Shown piece after piece: positions 26,102 through 36,550 of a stretch of 64,000 bases of DNA. Position 1 is the first letter of the stretch; every line of letters starts with the position of its first letter. This stretch comes from Himantopus leucocephalus (taxonomy: Eukaryota > Chordata > Aves > Charadriiformes > Recurvirostridae), in the NCBI GenBank assembly GCA_003993805.1, contig RSEF01000031.1, forward strand, positions 54,246,053 through 54,310,052, given 5' to 3'. The translations under genes were made by a program, and so were the position numbers. The notes beneath the pieces are model-generated. The model was given only the letters and a program-made list of their open reading frames with translations. It made no database searches and was not told where the DNA came from.

Positions 26102-26446
26102 CAAAAAAACCCAACAACTTTCCGAAAGCCTGGAAAGTAACAGATAACGGCCCAGATGACTCTGCCCCCACGATTTGCACCCCGAGGCCCGCTGGCACCG
26201 CAGGACTTTACAGACCGTACTTCGGTCTCCCAAACCTTCATTTATTCCAATTTACACCAAAACCACCCCCCATACACACACACACACCCCTCCTCTCCCC
26301 GCCTCAGCGCCTTCCCGCCGAAACGGGGACGGGTCGGCGGCGGCTGCAGCACCCCGGCACGGCCGGAGCGACCCCGGGGGGACGGGGGGCGGCCGTGCAC
26401 CGGCCGTCACCGCCCCCGCACACGCGTGGCAGCTTACCTCCCCGCC

Positions 26447-26501
26447 GGGGACGGGGACAGGGACGGGGGGGGAGGACGGGGACGGGGACAGGGACAGGGG
26501 G
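26447..26501. repeat. GGGGAC/GGGACA minisatellite with G-quadruplex potential
   Basis: About nine near-copies of a 6-base GGGGAC unit. The plus strand has many runs of 3-8 G with short loops. The repeat sits inside the first exon or core promoter and overlaps the minus-strand exon, where it reads as C-rich. Confidence 0.85.
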
Positions 26502-26570
26502 TCCGGCGCTGAGGCGGCCGGGCCCGCCCCCACCGCCGCCGCCGCCGGGGCCTGAGGCGGTGCCCGCGCG

Positions 26571-26632
26571 GGGGCGGGGCGGGGCGGGCGCGCGGCGGCC
26601 GTTGGGCCGCGGTGCCTGAGGAGATGGCGGCC
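26571..26632 (+). promoter_or_regulatory. GC boxes and a YY1-type start element
   Basis: Tandem GGGGCGGGGC boxes at 26,571-26,590 are Sp1/KLF-type sites. They are followed at 26,621-26,631 by GAGATGGCGGC, which fits the YY1 consensus found just downstream of the start of many housekeeping transcripts, with the ATG of the motif often used as the start codon. This supports plus-strand initiation just upstream of 26,620. Confidence 0.55.
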
Positions 26633-26743
26633 CGTGGCCTACCTGCCGCCGCCTCCGCCGCCGAGCCCGCCGCTGCCAGCGGGAGACCCTCGGCGCCTAG
26701 AAATAAATCAGTAAATAAACGAATAGAAGAAGCCCGAGGCAAC
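26624..26743 (+). CDS. Candidate first coding exon, unknown protein
   Basis: The ATG at 26,624 has G at -3 and G at +4. It opens a frame reading MAARGLPAAASAAEPAAAS, then a basic stretch with NKSVNKRIEEARGN. At 26,743|26,744 a GTGCGT donor would close the exon after exactly 40 codons (phase 0). Alanine-rich N-termini ending in a basic stretch are common in CpG-island first exons, but GC-rich DNA also makes such frames by chance. The next acceptor I can see (about 27,539) gives an in-frame stop at once. I do not recognise the protein; a 5' leader is equally possible. Confidence 0.3.
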
Positions 26744-26960
26744 GTGCGTCCGGGGTGCGAGGGGTCGGGGCAGAGGCCCGAGCGGGCGCCCCGCCAGAGC
26801 ACTTGGTGTGTTCGCAGTGGGGACACCCCCCCCTACGCAGCCACAGGTGCACGGAAAAAAAAAGGGCGTTTGGGTTAAAAAAAGGTGCTGCCGGTGTTAC
26901 CCTGTGCTGCCTTCCTCGAGGCAGGCCCGAGGAGACGCGTCCCTGGGCGGTGGCGCAGCA

Positions 26961-27965
26961 TCCAGCTTGTCCTTAAAAGACGGAAGGCATTAATGTGTCA
27001 AGCCTTTAACGTTTTAGCGTTTGGTCCGGATTTTTAAATTGGCATTTATTAAACAATGAGACAGCCGCGTTTTCCAAAATGCATGTAAAAGCATAAATAA
27101 TTTTCTAAGTACCAATGGGAGGATGCGCGCAGTCCAAGATCAATAGTTTTGTAATATTATTGATAGTGTAGCATCCCTAAGGTGGGATTCAGATGGAGTT
27201 TATTACAGCTTCTGAAAATGTCAAGTTACTTACAAGTGATATTCCTTTTAGGCCTAAGTGCACATCAGTAAAGACTCTTACTCTTTTTATAGAAATTGTT
27301 TCATAAATCTCCTTAAATATATTTAAGTACGATAGGTTTGCATTTTAATAATACACTACTTTTGTGCTTTTAAACATCTAAGGTGCCGAACAAGAATTGT
27401 AAACTGTGAAGTAACTACTATGGGAAAGATTAAGTAAAGCATTGGAGGCGGATGATTTTGACAATACAGAGGGTGTATGTGGTGAGTGTTTAATATTTAT
27501 TGCATTTAATATTACAAAGTACTATTTATTGTTTTCAGATTTAATGTTAAAAGCAAAGCCTGGAGAGCGAGCTCTGCTGTGTTATGTACTTACAGGTACA
27601 CCTGTGACAAAGGCTTTCTGTAATCATTGCTTGATGCATATAACACCATTTTAGTAATGGTGTGCCATTTTATTTAAAGTTCATGTGTCAGCTGTGCCTA
27701 CCTTGCAAATATTTTTTTTTGCAATTAAATGATTTTGCAAAGAATCATGTACGTTTCAGCTCTTTGCAGTGGTTTACAAAGCATTTAAATTGTGCTCCTG
27801 GAATATATATCCTATTATCTTTGAAATTATCTGAGTTCACATCTTTTGTTCATTATAAAAGCATATGGATTGAGGGAATATTCTGAATGAATGAAGAACA
27901 AATACAGTACTGTTGAATAATCTTGTGGGGTAGATTAATCTATAGCCTCGATTTCTCTCAGGGTG
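26961..27965. other. AT-rich sequence with a possible small exon at 27,538-27,594
   Basis: On the plus strand TTATTGTTTTCAG ends at 27,538-27,539 and a CAG|GTACAC donor follows at about 27,594. These are two acceptable splice sites about 57 bases apart in AT-rich DNA. In phase with the upstream ATG it stops immediately, so if spliced it would be non-coding or the phase model is wrong. Nothing else is visible. Confidence 0.25.
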
Positions 27966-27981
27966 GGTTGCTGTGGCAACC
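27966..27981. promoter_or_regulatory. RFX-type X-box
   Basis: GGTTGCTGTGGCAACC is an inverted repeat of GGTTGC and GCAACC with a 4-base spacer. It closely matches the symmetric X-box bound by RFX family factors, which control ciliary and other genes. It lies in a locally GC-richer patch (27,950-28,060) between the two CpG islands, consistent with an enhancer or proximal regulatory site. Binding is inferred from the motif only. Confidence 0.55.
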
Positions 27982-30169
27982 GCCCCAGCTCACTTTAAAA
28001 TAATTTTGTAAAGCTCACTTCAAGCGCTGCACCCAGCGTGGGCCAAGTTTAAAAGCAGCCAGACATGGGAAGAAGTGTTATACTGTGTTGCTCTTACAAG
28101 ATAGGGAGGTGGTGGAAGAGAGCGAGGCGTGGAGTGGAGTGGGGTTGAGCAGAACTTTAAACAGAAAATAGAAACCAAGCCGCCCCAGGGTTAAGATGCA
28201 AAGGAGGTGGATCATTTCATAGTAACCTTACTGCTTTTCAGTTTAAACACCTTTAAAAGATGTAAGCTGGCAATCTCATTTCTCCTAAGGGAAAGATATG
28301 TTCTGCATCCACAAAAGAACAAAACTGGACTTTGATAATCGTCTTCAAAGGAATGTTACCTTGAGATAATCACACTTGTAAGGGAAAGAGATACTTGGAT
28401 ACACACTTCAGTCTTTGATAAAACTTTGGAGATCTGATTTGATAATTATTACATTTTGACTGATGTCTCATTGTTTGAAACAGTGCGTGCTTCAGGTGGT
28501 GGATTAAGAAAAAAATAATTTTGTCAGCAGACCTACACGTGACCTGTGACCAGCAAAAAGAGTCAATTTGAGTCTCATTGCCAGAAATTTGAAAAGGGTG
28601 CATTTGTGGAGCACCAGTACAAGTACAGACACCAGAACAAAGGTTTTTCACTGTTTGAAATTATTCCAGATTTTAAAATTAAATGCAGCGAAAGAGAGAG
28701 AAGAAAAAAAAAACACTGAACACTTCAAAAGATACTGCATAAATTCATGACATATCTAACCCTGAGATGAGTGAGAAAGCCTGATCCCTCCCCTTATATC
28801 TGTTTGTCCATCTAGCATCTGAATCCTGTTTTAAAAACCGAGGTGTCCTTTACATGGATTTGATGAATTGTGCTCATGACAAAAACTTGGCATGGCTTTA
28901 AGGTGCTCCAGTATGTGAAGGTCACAACTATTTAAAGATTAGGCCACAAGTGCCCACACGGAGGTGTAGTAGATGTGCTAAGCTGCTGTATACTTTTATT
29001 TTCTGAAATACTTGCCTACTGTAATAATTGCTTTCAAGATATGACGGTGCTCGTGTTCTGTCTTGCCAGTTGAAGGGCTGTGTTACCAACTAGCCAGAAA
29101 CCTGAAAACTTACATATCCTGCACAAAATAAAGCAGATGACAGTCATTTTCAATTAGAGCACAAAAGTGTGAAGTCTTAATGCAGTTTTCTATTTTTGCC
29201 ACTAAGAAAACATGAATGTTACTGGATAGTTGGGTGTCGTGCTAGGAGACCAAAATTGCCTGCAGAAGGGGCATAGCAAGGGTACAACCCATGTAACTGT
29301 TCCGTATTTCTTTCCTGCTGCGCTTCATGCCAACCCTGAGGCTGAGAAAGTATTTCTTCCCCAACGTTATTCCAGCTCCGCTGCTGACACTGCCGAGCAT
29401 ATGTGCCTCTCACCACCGTATACAGCGTGCTTGGCTCATGTCTGGCTGCCTGGTGGCTCTGGGCACATCAGTGTCACTGTTATTGTTGTTGTTCTGGGGG
29501 CATTTGTAGCACGTTAACTGTGTGTCCATTGAGAGGTGTCCACTCTGTGTCTAAATCTCACCAAGACAGAGTAGGGCATGATGAGACCCGCAGCCACTGA
29601 AGGGTTTTCTCTGGGGACCTGCGTTGAGAGCAATTGCAGGGTGCCTGTTAGAGCTGCCTTAGCTTCGTTGTGCTCTGACCGTGCTTTGAGCATCCATGTT
29701 TTAAGACGTACAGTTGAATTGAAAAGGCATTTATTCACTGTCGAATACGGAACTTTGGAAGTAGGTCAGTGGCCCAATGAGATGTTTATAGGGGAAAAGA
29801 CTGCGAGGCCAAGGACTTGTATTAAAATAAACCAAATATGTATTTATCACTGTTGTTTGAATTCAGTCATTTGGTTTTATCACGCGTGCTGTTCCTATTT
29901 CCAGTACCTTAATCTATCATAAAAATAATGGTCTGTGCCTTTATAAACTCCCCTGCTGCTCTTGAAGGATTGTAAAAGTTGGCTATCTATATAGAAATTA
30001 AAAGTAGTATCTGCAAAGTCCAGTTTTACTGACAAATTATTGCATGTGCTTAATTTGGATGCAGTCTCCCATACGGTACGGTCCTTTCAGTCTGGTTTTA
30101 AAAGCAAATGAACCTATTAAAAAAAAATAAAAATAAAAATAAGTCCTGTCCTCTTACACAAACAGTGTG
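27982..30169. other. Non-coding sequence between the two CpG islands
   Basis: No supported gene. A GC-richer stretch at about 29,220-29,700 opens frames on both strands (for example 29,230-29,517), none with a known motif. Confidence 0.45.
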
Positions 30170-30714
30170 CTGGTAACGCCGCATTTCTGTGGGCAAGTCT
30201 GACAAGAGACCCTCTCCGGCGGTGACGGGGACCCGAGCGGCATTTCATCCGTCCGGCGTTCCTCTTCGGGGACGGCGGTGCTGCCCCAAACTTTGCCCTC
30301 GGGATGGCTCCCGCCCTGCGAAGCCGGCGGAGTTTGGGAAGTTGGGCTGCGGGAGAAGGAGCCCGCCGAGGATGCGGGAGGTCTGCGGGGCGGGGGGAGC
30401 TGCGGTGACACGGACGATAGCCGCGGGGTTGTCGCTCCCCCCCCCCTCCATACCCCCCCCCTCCTCGCCCCATAAACCGCCCCGGGGGGTGTCGGAGCGG
30501 AGCGGGACGCGGGGTGGGCGCCGGCGTGTCAGGGCGGCGAGAGGCAGGGACATTTCGGAGCCCCCGCGGCTGCCCTGCGGGGGAGCGGGCGGGCTGCCCC
30601 TGCCCGAGCTCGGCGGCGTGACCCGGGCTGCGGATCCTGCCGGCCCTGGCAGCGATCCTGCCCTCCCCACGCTGCCGCACCTCGCCGGGAGGCGGCGGGG
30701 GGGGGGGGGGGGGN

Positions 30715-30747
<33 letters not shown>

Positions 30748-30796
30748 AACACGCACCGGGTCGCCGTGTTGTCTTCGCTGGGGTATAATAAAGGAT
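30170..30796. promoter_or_regulatory. CpG island 2
   Basis: Dense CpG and very high G+C over about 600 bp, with several runs of C or G of 8 or more. A TATAATAAA-like box on the plus strand at 30,784-30,792 would direct initiation near 30,815. The island ends about 300 bp upstream of the leader exon listed below and probably belongs to that gene's promoter region. Large open frames across it, including the longest in the window, come from G/C runs and are not genes. Confidence 0.65.
30697..30746 (+). repeat. 50-base poly-G with one N
   Basis: An almost pure run of G from 30,697 to 30,746 with an N at 30,714. Such a run is rare in real genomes. Next to a one-base gap it may be a sequencing or gap-closing artefact (G is the no-signal base in two-colour chemistry), or a collapsed G-rich repeat. 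If real it would form strong G-quadruplexes in the promoter. Confidence 0.8.
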
Positions 30797-30996
30797 TGTC
30801 ATTAGGTTTGCGTGTGGCATATGCCATTACCCCCACCGTAAAACTAAAATTAGCAAAATGTCAGGAATGGAAAGATTGATTCACCCAAGATGCAATTATC
30901 ATTTAAAAAGTGCTTGATTGAGGTGCTGATGTTCAGTGATTTATTCTGCATACCATATACATAATTAAAGTAGTGTAGTGGAGTAATTTATCAATC

Positions 30997-31089
30997 TAGT
31001 TTAGACTAGAGGGGCAAGGAAGGGAGCTGCTGCCGCTGCTGCTGCTCTATGTTTGTTTTATTAAAACGCTTTCGGGATCTGATCCCGCC
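30997..31089 (+). promoter_or_regulatory. Proximal promoter of the plus-strand gene (inferred)
   Basis: This stretch holds a short GCTGCT run (about 31,024-31,045), a TTTATTAAAA element (about 31,055) and a CCCGCCCCC GC box (31,084-31,092) just before the inferred leader exon. No sharp TATA or initiator fixes the start, so the boundary is approximate. Confidence 0.4.
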
Positions 31090-31158
31090 CCCTTTTTGCA
31101 AGAGTGAAACTGATTATTTCTCCAGCTCGGGAGGAGAGAGTCATTCGTTTGGGATTGT

Positions 31159-31159
<1 letters not shown>

Positions 31160-31191
<32 letters not shown>
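31160..31191 (+). repeat. (GA)n microsatellite in the leader exon
   Basis: About 15-16 pure GA units. In promoters and leaders such tracts can bind GAGA-type factors and vary in length between individuals. Confidence 0.9.
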
Positions 31192-31194
<3 letters not shown>

Positions 31195-31303
31195 GAGACA
31201 CGGAGAAGGAGAAGAAAAGGGAGGAAGAGGGAGCGAAGCAGAGAAGGACACCTCATCAGGCGTGTAGTTTGAATCCCTTCCTCGCCTCCCCCTTCCCCTC
31301 CCG

Positions 31304-31321
31304 ATGTTACAAAGGCTGTGA
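31304..31321 (+). CDS. Upstream ORF 1 (5 codons)
   Basis: ATG at 31,304, stop TGA ending at 31,321, encoding M-L-Q-R-L. It lies within the inferred 5' leader. A short upstream frame can reduce translation of the main frame; whether it is used depends on the real start of transcription. Confidence 0.35.
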   Translation: MLQRL

Positions 31322-31436
31322 GCTGCTCGCCTTTTCCCATTCGCCTGCTGTCACTTCCTTCCTGGACGCTTTCAGGACGAGTCCGGTTACTTTTAATCCG
31401 ACCAGCAGCTCAGCCACTTTCTCCTCCTCCACGCTG

Positions 31437-31473
31437 CACACACGCACACACACACACACTCACACACACACAC
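31437..31473 (+). repeat. Interrupted (CA)n microsatellite in the leader exon
   Basis: CA units with single-base breaks, inside the inferred untranslated exon. Confidence 0.85.
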
Positions 31474-31540
31474 CCCAGACGGCTTCTGGCTGCTTATTGG
31501 ATTGACTTTGAAGGTTGTGTGTGTGATTCAAGGAGGCTGC

Positions 31541-31567
31541 ATGTTGAACCAGGTGGTGAATATTTAA
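31541..31567 (+). CDS. Upstream ORF 2 (8 codons)
   Basis: ATG at 31,541 to a TAA ending at 31,567, encoding MLNQVVNI. It sits about 95 bases before the exon end in the inferred leader. Any role in translation control is inferred from position only. Confidence 0.35.
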   Translation: MLNQVVNI

Positions 31568-31602
31568 GGCTGGAAGAAGTAAAGGGATTTTTTCTTTTTC
31601 CT

Positions 31603-31629
31603 ATGAAAGGAAAATATCTCAAGGACTAG
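31603..31629 (+). CDS. Upstream ORF 3 (8 codons)
   Basis: ATG at 31,603 to a TAG ending at 31,629, encoding MKGKYLKD. It is the last complete upstream frame before the donor at 31,661 and is followed by one more ATG at 31,651 that stays open into the junction. Confidence 0.35.
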   Translation: MKGKYLKD

Positions 31630-32081
31630 CCTGATCATCCAAACAGCTAAATGTTTATAATGTAAGTACATGTGAAATTCAGCATCGGAATAAAATATAG
31701 TGGGCAAGGTACAAAAGCCCTATGTACATTTCCTATTGCGTTTGAAGAATGCATCGGTCATTGTATGTGGACTGGGATTGAGGTTGCTTGCAGACTTTTT
31801 AAGTGTACAATTGCACTGTCAATTGCTTAAAAGTAACTTTTTAGACAAGTAACATAGTTAACTCACTGTCTAGTAAATTATTGCAGACTTGTCTCTATCA
31901 GTGTCGTAAGTGTTTAAACTTTGATGAAGTTAGTTTACATCATTTGTGTGCTTGATCTTGTGGAGTGCTTGAAGCTTGTTTGATTTGAATAGTTCACCAA
32001 ATGCTATGCCCTTGTAGTGCTTGCACCCTGATTTATCAGACTAAGGAAACAATCCGGTTTGAGTGAAATGTTCTTAAACTT

Positions 32082-32122
32082 CATTGTATGAAGAACATTG
32101 TATGAAGAACATTGTATGAAGG
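32082..32122. repeat. 14-bp tandem repeat, about 2.9 copies
   Basis: The unit CATTGTATGAAGAA starts at 32,082, 32,096 and 32,110; the last copy is partial. Copies are identical, so the expansion is recent. Confidence 0.85.
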
Positions 32123-32531
32123 CTCCTCGGTTCTGGAGTTTAGGTAACGCATGCTTGCAAGTGTTTAACTTTGTGCATCTTTCATTTGAATACTTATATT
32201 TGAGATGGAAAGACCCCTTGCATTGAATTTAAGTCATGGGCTGCAAACCTCTTTTGGAATAGTATACCTCGGTCTTTACATAGTACTTTGAGTAATCTTT
32301 ACATTTTTAACACAAGGGAGTAGAGCTAGTCAGACTTACAAAACTGGCTGGTTTAGCTGCAGTACAGTTACTTACAGGCTAAGATAAAGTTTAATGTAAA
32401 TGAGAGACTTACAAGACTATTGGTGCATTATGTAACTGTAATACTTAGGGTTTCCCATAAAACTTAAGTATGACCTTCTGTCAGCCTGAAAAGCAAAACA
32501 AGTATAAAGACAAGCTAATAACGCCTTTTCT

Positions 32532-32566
32532 AAAAAAAAAAAAAAANAAAAAAAAAAAAAAAAAAA
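32532..32566. other. Poly-A run with one N
   Basis: About 35 A with an N at 32,547. This is a contig join in a homopolymer, and its length is unreliable. Confidence 0.8.
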
Positions 32567-33411
32567 GGCAGCAGCACAATGCAAAACAAAACTTAGTGAA
32601 TCATTGTGGGAATCTCAGCATTGTCTTTTATCGAAGAGTTCTATTTTCTTTATTGTATATAATAGTTATTATTAGCAAATACCTGTATCCTGAAATTAAA
32701 TACTGTAATACATAAGACTAAAGATTTAGGAGAATTAAGCAGAGAAAGCCACTTTGCCAGTATTTTACTGGTGATCAGAAAACAATTGTCTTGACACAAA
32801 ATGCATTTTCCTAGCACTTACCTGACAATCAGCTTAATGGCAAATGTCCTAGTTTCATGTCTTTACTTTAAAAGAACTACAAGATGGATGATAAACCAAT
32901 TATATTAGATGCAAATGTCACTAGATTTCTTTTATTGGCACTTTCCCGGGTATTGTGGTTGAAGAGTAAAGATGTTTATATGGAGTATAATAACTCTAAT
33001 CCCTAGAGGCTTGGCAGGGCATGGAAATATAACCACCTGTGAACCAGTTATAACCTCTGTATTACATACATACTGATTTCCAGTTCAAACGCTGAGGCAA
33101 ATGGCCAGTTTGGGGATTTGTTATTTTGTGAACTGTTTTTGTAACACGATTTTAGGTACCTAACATGAAGTCAAAAAACCCGCAAGACTTTCTTACTTTA
33201 TCAGTTTTATTAAAATACCTGTTATATTATTCTTTCTATGTTAATGAATACGTAATTCATGTCGAGTCTAATACTGAAGTCTCTGCTCACACTTAAGTCC
33301 CTTTGGAAGTAATGGAAAAATTCTTTGAGTAAGAACTAAAGAGAATGGTCCTTAATTCAGGGTGTTTATGTTACTTGTAGTACACATCCTTTTATTTTAT
33401 AAACTTGCTGC

Positions 33412-33428
33412 TTATATATATATATATT
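33412..33428. repeat. (TA)n microsatellite
   Basis: About eight TA units in the intron. Confidence 0.85.
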
Positions 33429-36400
33429 TATTAATATGCCCTACATAGCTAGTATAAGGAGATAGTTCTGTGACCTGAACATGAAAACCTTCTTTCATGC
33501 AAACACTACTTACACAACTAGTCCCACTGACAATGCTGAGACTACTTGTGTGAAAATGAACAAGTCACAGGAAAAACAGTTCACAGGATCAGGCCCCTGG
33601 GAGACCTAAACCCCTTGCCTGTCCCATAGCTGTTTTAGGACAGAAATGTAAAGAATGTCACTTTTGATGTCCTATAAATGAATGCAGGAATCAGATATGC
33701 CTGTATCCTCTTAAGATTACTTGACCAAGAAAAAATGAAACTTAGACTTAAAAGCCTTACAGAAATTGGTACTAAATGATGAGTAGTGTGTGAGATTAAG
33801 TCTTTTAGAGTTATGTTCCTGAGCTGCTAGTTTTGGAGCGTCATAAGAAAATTCATACAAATACTTTCTTACTGTGAATTTTCTTTCAATATAGGATCAG
33901 AAAATTTTTCTTTTTTTAATAAACACTCTTAATTTATGTACCTGTAACATTCAAAAACAGACAGATGCCTCTCTTAAATGGTTCTGGTTTTTAAAACTAT
34001 TTAAAATATTATAGACAAAGAGAAATGAAGCTTTCTGAAGCTTTTCCGAAAAGTTTACCTCTGAAAGATTTTGATAGGTGACTGTTTAGTAGAGAAATAT
34101 AACTACATAGAAACTTAGGAACTGAGCAGGAGTTGTGAATAGAATACTTTTGCCAACTTCATTTCTTTTAATTTCACTTTTCTCTGTAACAGGTTAATTT
34201 ATTATTCACCAGAATAGTTCTGTTTATCATCAGAGACAGCTAAGTATATTTTTACATCTCATTGAGCAAGACGTCATTAACTGCTGTTAGGTACTTGAAA
34301 GAATAAACATTTGTTTTTTGATATGTAGACTCCATTTTTACCTGTTGGACATCATTAGTCTAAATTACATGATAATTTATCCAAAAATCAACTAAGGTGT
34401 AGTGGTATTCTTTTGAAAACACTAGTTATGAAGATGAACATAAATAAGGTACTATATAATTTCAAGGAGTGTGTAGCCTCTGCTTCAGCATTTTGAAGAA
34501 TAACCAAAGCTGTTATATTTGTGATGTATTTTAAGATTTTTAAATTTTGCTATATGATATCAGCAGAGAGATTTTGCTGCGTCCTCATTTGAGCTCTATA
34601 GCAACTTTGGTATAAAATACAAAAAAAAAAATTACATATGTAATTCCGAACAGCTAGAAAACTTCAAGCTTGAGAGTAGGCTTAGCATTCTGGTATTTGA
34701 AAAGGATGAAAATAGAGTTTTATATTTTATTTCAGAAACAAAATGGTTTTAGAAGAGCTATTGTCAGCAAACACAACTGATGGTACAAGTGAAAAATTGA
34801 AAAATTTAGATTTTTAATTTTCTGTTTTTAAAAGGAATTATTTGCGTCCTCTGACCAGCTTTAAGGTAATTTTCTCAGAACTAATGATCAATGTTGCATG
34901 TGGACAGGTGATTAAAAGCTAGTGTCTTCAGTCCTCCACTTTAATCTCACTGTCTCATTGACTGCAGTGCAGTAGAGCTTGTCTATTCACTAGGATCTGT
35001 CATCTTTAGGAAATCAGAACAGCTTATAGAGGCGATTCACAAAACCAACAGTGACAACAAAGTCTTATGTGCCTTACAAAAGAAGGATTAGGCAGTTCAC
35101 ATGTCATTTTGATTGGGCAGAGATAAAAGCTGATTGCTGCAGCATGGCAAGGCACACTTCAATTTCAATTGATTATTTTTTAGGACAACTATAACTCTGT
35201 TGCTTAGTCATTGTTAAATGCAATTTGAAGGAAAGAAAACTCAATTTTTACATTACTGGTTTCGTATGACTTTATAATAAAAGGTAGAGCCACTTGTAGC
35301 ATTGTTACACAAATTTGTAAAAAAGCTGTTGAAGTCACTGCTTTTGGGAAATATACTTAAAATGTAGTAATGATTGTCCTGGGATTTTTTAAAAACACTT
35401 TTGCCTAGATGATATCCTGTAATAGCAATTAAAAGTTCTTTAAAAGTGCTTAGGACTATACTAAATTCACTGCATTTACCCTATTAAGAGCTTATGTGCA
35501 AAGGAGAATGCATAAAATGTGTCAGGGCTTTGCAGAGTTATCAAAAAGTAAAATATTCAGGAACAAGTCAGTCATCTTAGTTTACCTCTATTCTGTTATT
35601 TTTCAAAATGTAATATGATGTAAAACTATACTTTGTGTTGCGTATGTGAACATAGTAGTCTGGTTTGAAAATGGCTAGGAAATTAAATGTTGTCCCTTTA
35701 TTATTAAATATGTGATTTAGCAGTGAAAATAGAGAGTTTCAGCTATTTGCATAATTTAGTTATAATGTACAGCCTTTAACATTTGGAAGTATGAAACTTG
35801 GAAGCTGATAACTTCTATGCTAATTTCTTACCATTTTTCAAAAGACATCTTTTTTTTACCCAACTGATGCCTCCTAGTGTTTCACATAATAAAACACTAA
35901 TGAGTCAACCATAAATGTAAACATCTTTTTTTCATTGTCTTCATCTTATGTGATACATAAAATTAATATTTATGTATTTAATTTTGTGTGTGTTATTATA
36001 ATCAGAAAGGAAACTCCTGTAAATTCAGATGTTTCATCTTAATGGACACTGAAAGCACATTTTGATTTTCTTTCATTCTAGCTTTGCCTAGCTGTATTTT
36101 GAAAAGTTTATGTTCTATGTAAAGTACACTTTCCTTTTCTCCTTTTGTTTCCTATATGCATTACACTAACTTCTTAACAATGTTTTATGAGGCTCAAATG
36201 GGAATTTTTCAAATTTTGGTAGGATAATGTTCCGAAAAGTAAGCCCTTGGAAATAGGCAATAAATGCAGTTATAGAAATGTTTGAAATATCCTGAAGTAC
36301 TTCACGGCCAAATAACATGAAAAAGATTAGCCTGAGACATGCTCGCTGATTACAGTCCTTAAAGAATAATTAAGATATCATGTTTTGTAATTGTTCCTAG

Positions 36401-36485
36401 TTATTTTAGTGGTGTATAAGCAAGAAAACTGTATTAGAACAGTCTTCAAATGTGCAAAACCTGCACCTTACACTTTTGATTGTAG

Positions 36486-36550
36486 ATGCGGATGATCAGT
36501 ACTTTCGAAAAGGAATTCATGTGCATAAAATATTGAAACAGCTTGGAGTG
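36486..36550 (+). other. Possible small coding exon (weak)
   Basis: TTTGATTGTAG ends at 36,485 and GTG|GTAAAG follows at 36,550, enclosing 65 bases. In phase 1 they read DADDQYFRKGIHVHKILKQL, a well-mixed stretch with a normal residue balance. The acceptor has a short pyrimidine tract and the donor is fair. Joined directly to the leader exon in the ATG 31,651 frame it hits a stop, so an intervening exon or start would be needed. It may be chance. Confidence 0.2.

Larger units (their letters stand above)
26438..26640 (-). other. Candidate first exon of a minus-strand transcript
   Basis: GAG|GTAAGC at 26,438/26,437 is a near-perfect donor on the minus strand and lies inside the CpG island. The exon start is not defined; about 26,600-26,640 is a guess from the GC boxes. 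The sequence upstream of the donor is dominated by GGGGAC-type repeats and has no clear protein start, so this is likely a 5' leader or the start of an lncRNA. Confidence 0.45.
26140..26960. promoter_or_regulatory. CpG island 1, probably a bidirectional promoter
   Basis: This block is very GC-rich with very frequent CpG, in sharp contrast to both flanks, which is the standard look of an unmethylated vertebrate promoter. It holds a splice donor directed to the minus strand (26,438/26,437) and an ATG in a good context directed to the plus strand (26,624). Consecutive GC boxes (26,571-26,590) lie between them. This arrangement implies divergent transcription from a shared core at about 26,480-26,620. 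A short CA run (26,274-26,287) lies near the left edge. Confidence 0.75.
31090..31661 (+). other. 5' leader (first) exon of an unidentified gene
   Basis: A block of about 570 bp with leader-like composition runs from a GC-box promoter to AAT|GTAAGT at 31,661/31,662, a strong splice donor. It contains a GA microsatellite, a CA microsatellite and only short reading frames, as expected for a long 5' untranslated exon. An ATG at 31,651 would enter the next exon as M-F-I- if it is the true start; otherwise the start lies further on. I do not recognise the gene. CpG islands, a long leader and a very long AT-rich first intron are typical of developmental regulators, but that is an inference. Confidence 0.55.
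31662..36485 (+). other. First part of a long AT-rich intron
   Basis: Sequence downstream of the GTAAGT donor is AT-rich, with very few open frames and no coding signature. It contains a 14-bp tandem repeat, a poly-A join and a TA run, listed separately. Some phrases look unusually complex for neutral intron (for example about 35,090-35,240) and could be conserved non-coding elements, but conservation cannot be judged from one sequence. Confidence 0.5.

Noticed and set aside
25931..26241. Minus-strand frames with a poly-phenylalanine stretch
   Set aside because: They are produced by the poly-A run with an N at 26,074.
30117..30836. Longest open frame of the window (239 codons, minus strand) and its overlapping 191- and 199-codon partners
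   Set aside because: All run through the poly-G/N run, giving long runs of proline or glycine. The frames exist because GC-rich DNA has few stops, and they appear on both strands at once.
31104..31505. Plus-strand 133-codon frame with Arg-Glu and Thr-His repeats
   Set aside because: The repeats are translations of the GA and CA microsatellites in an untranslated exon.
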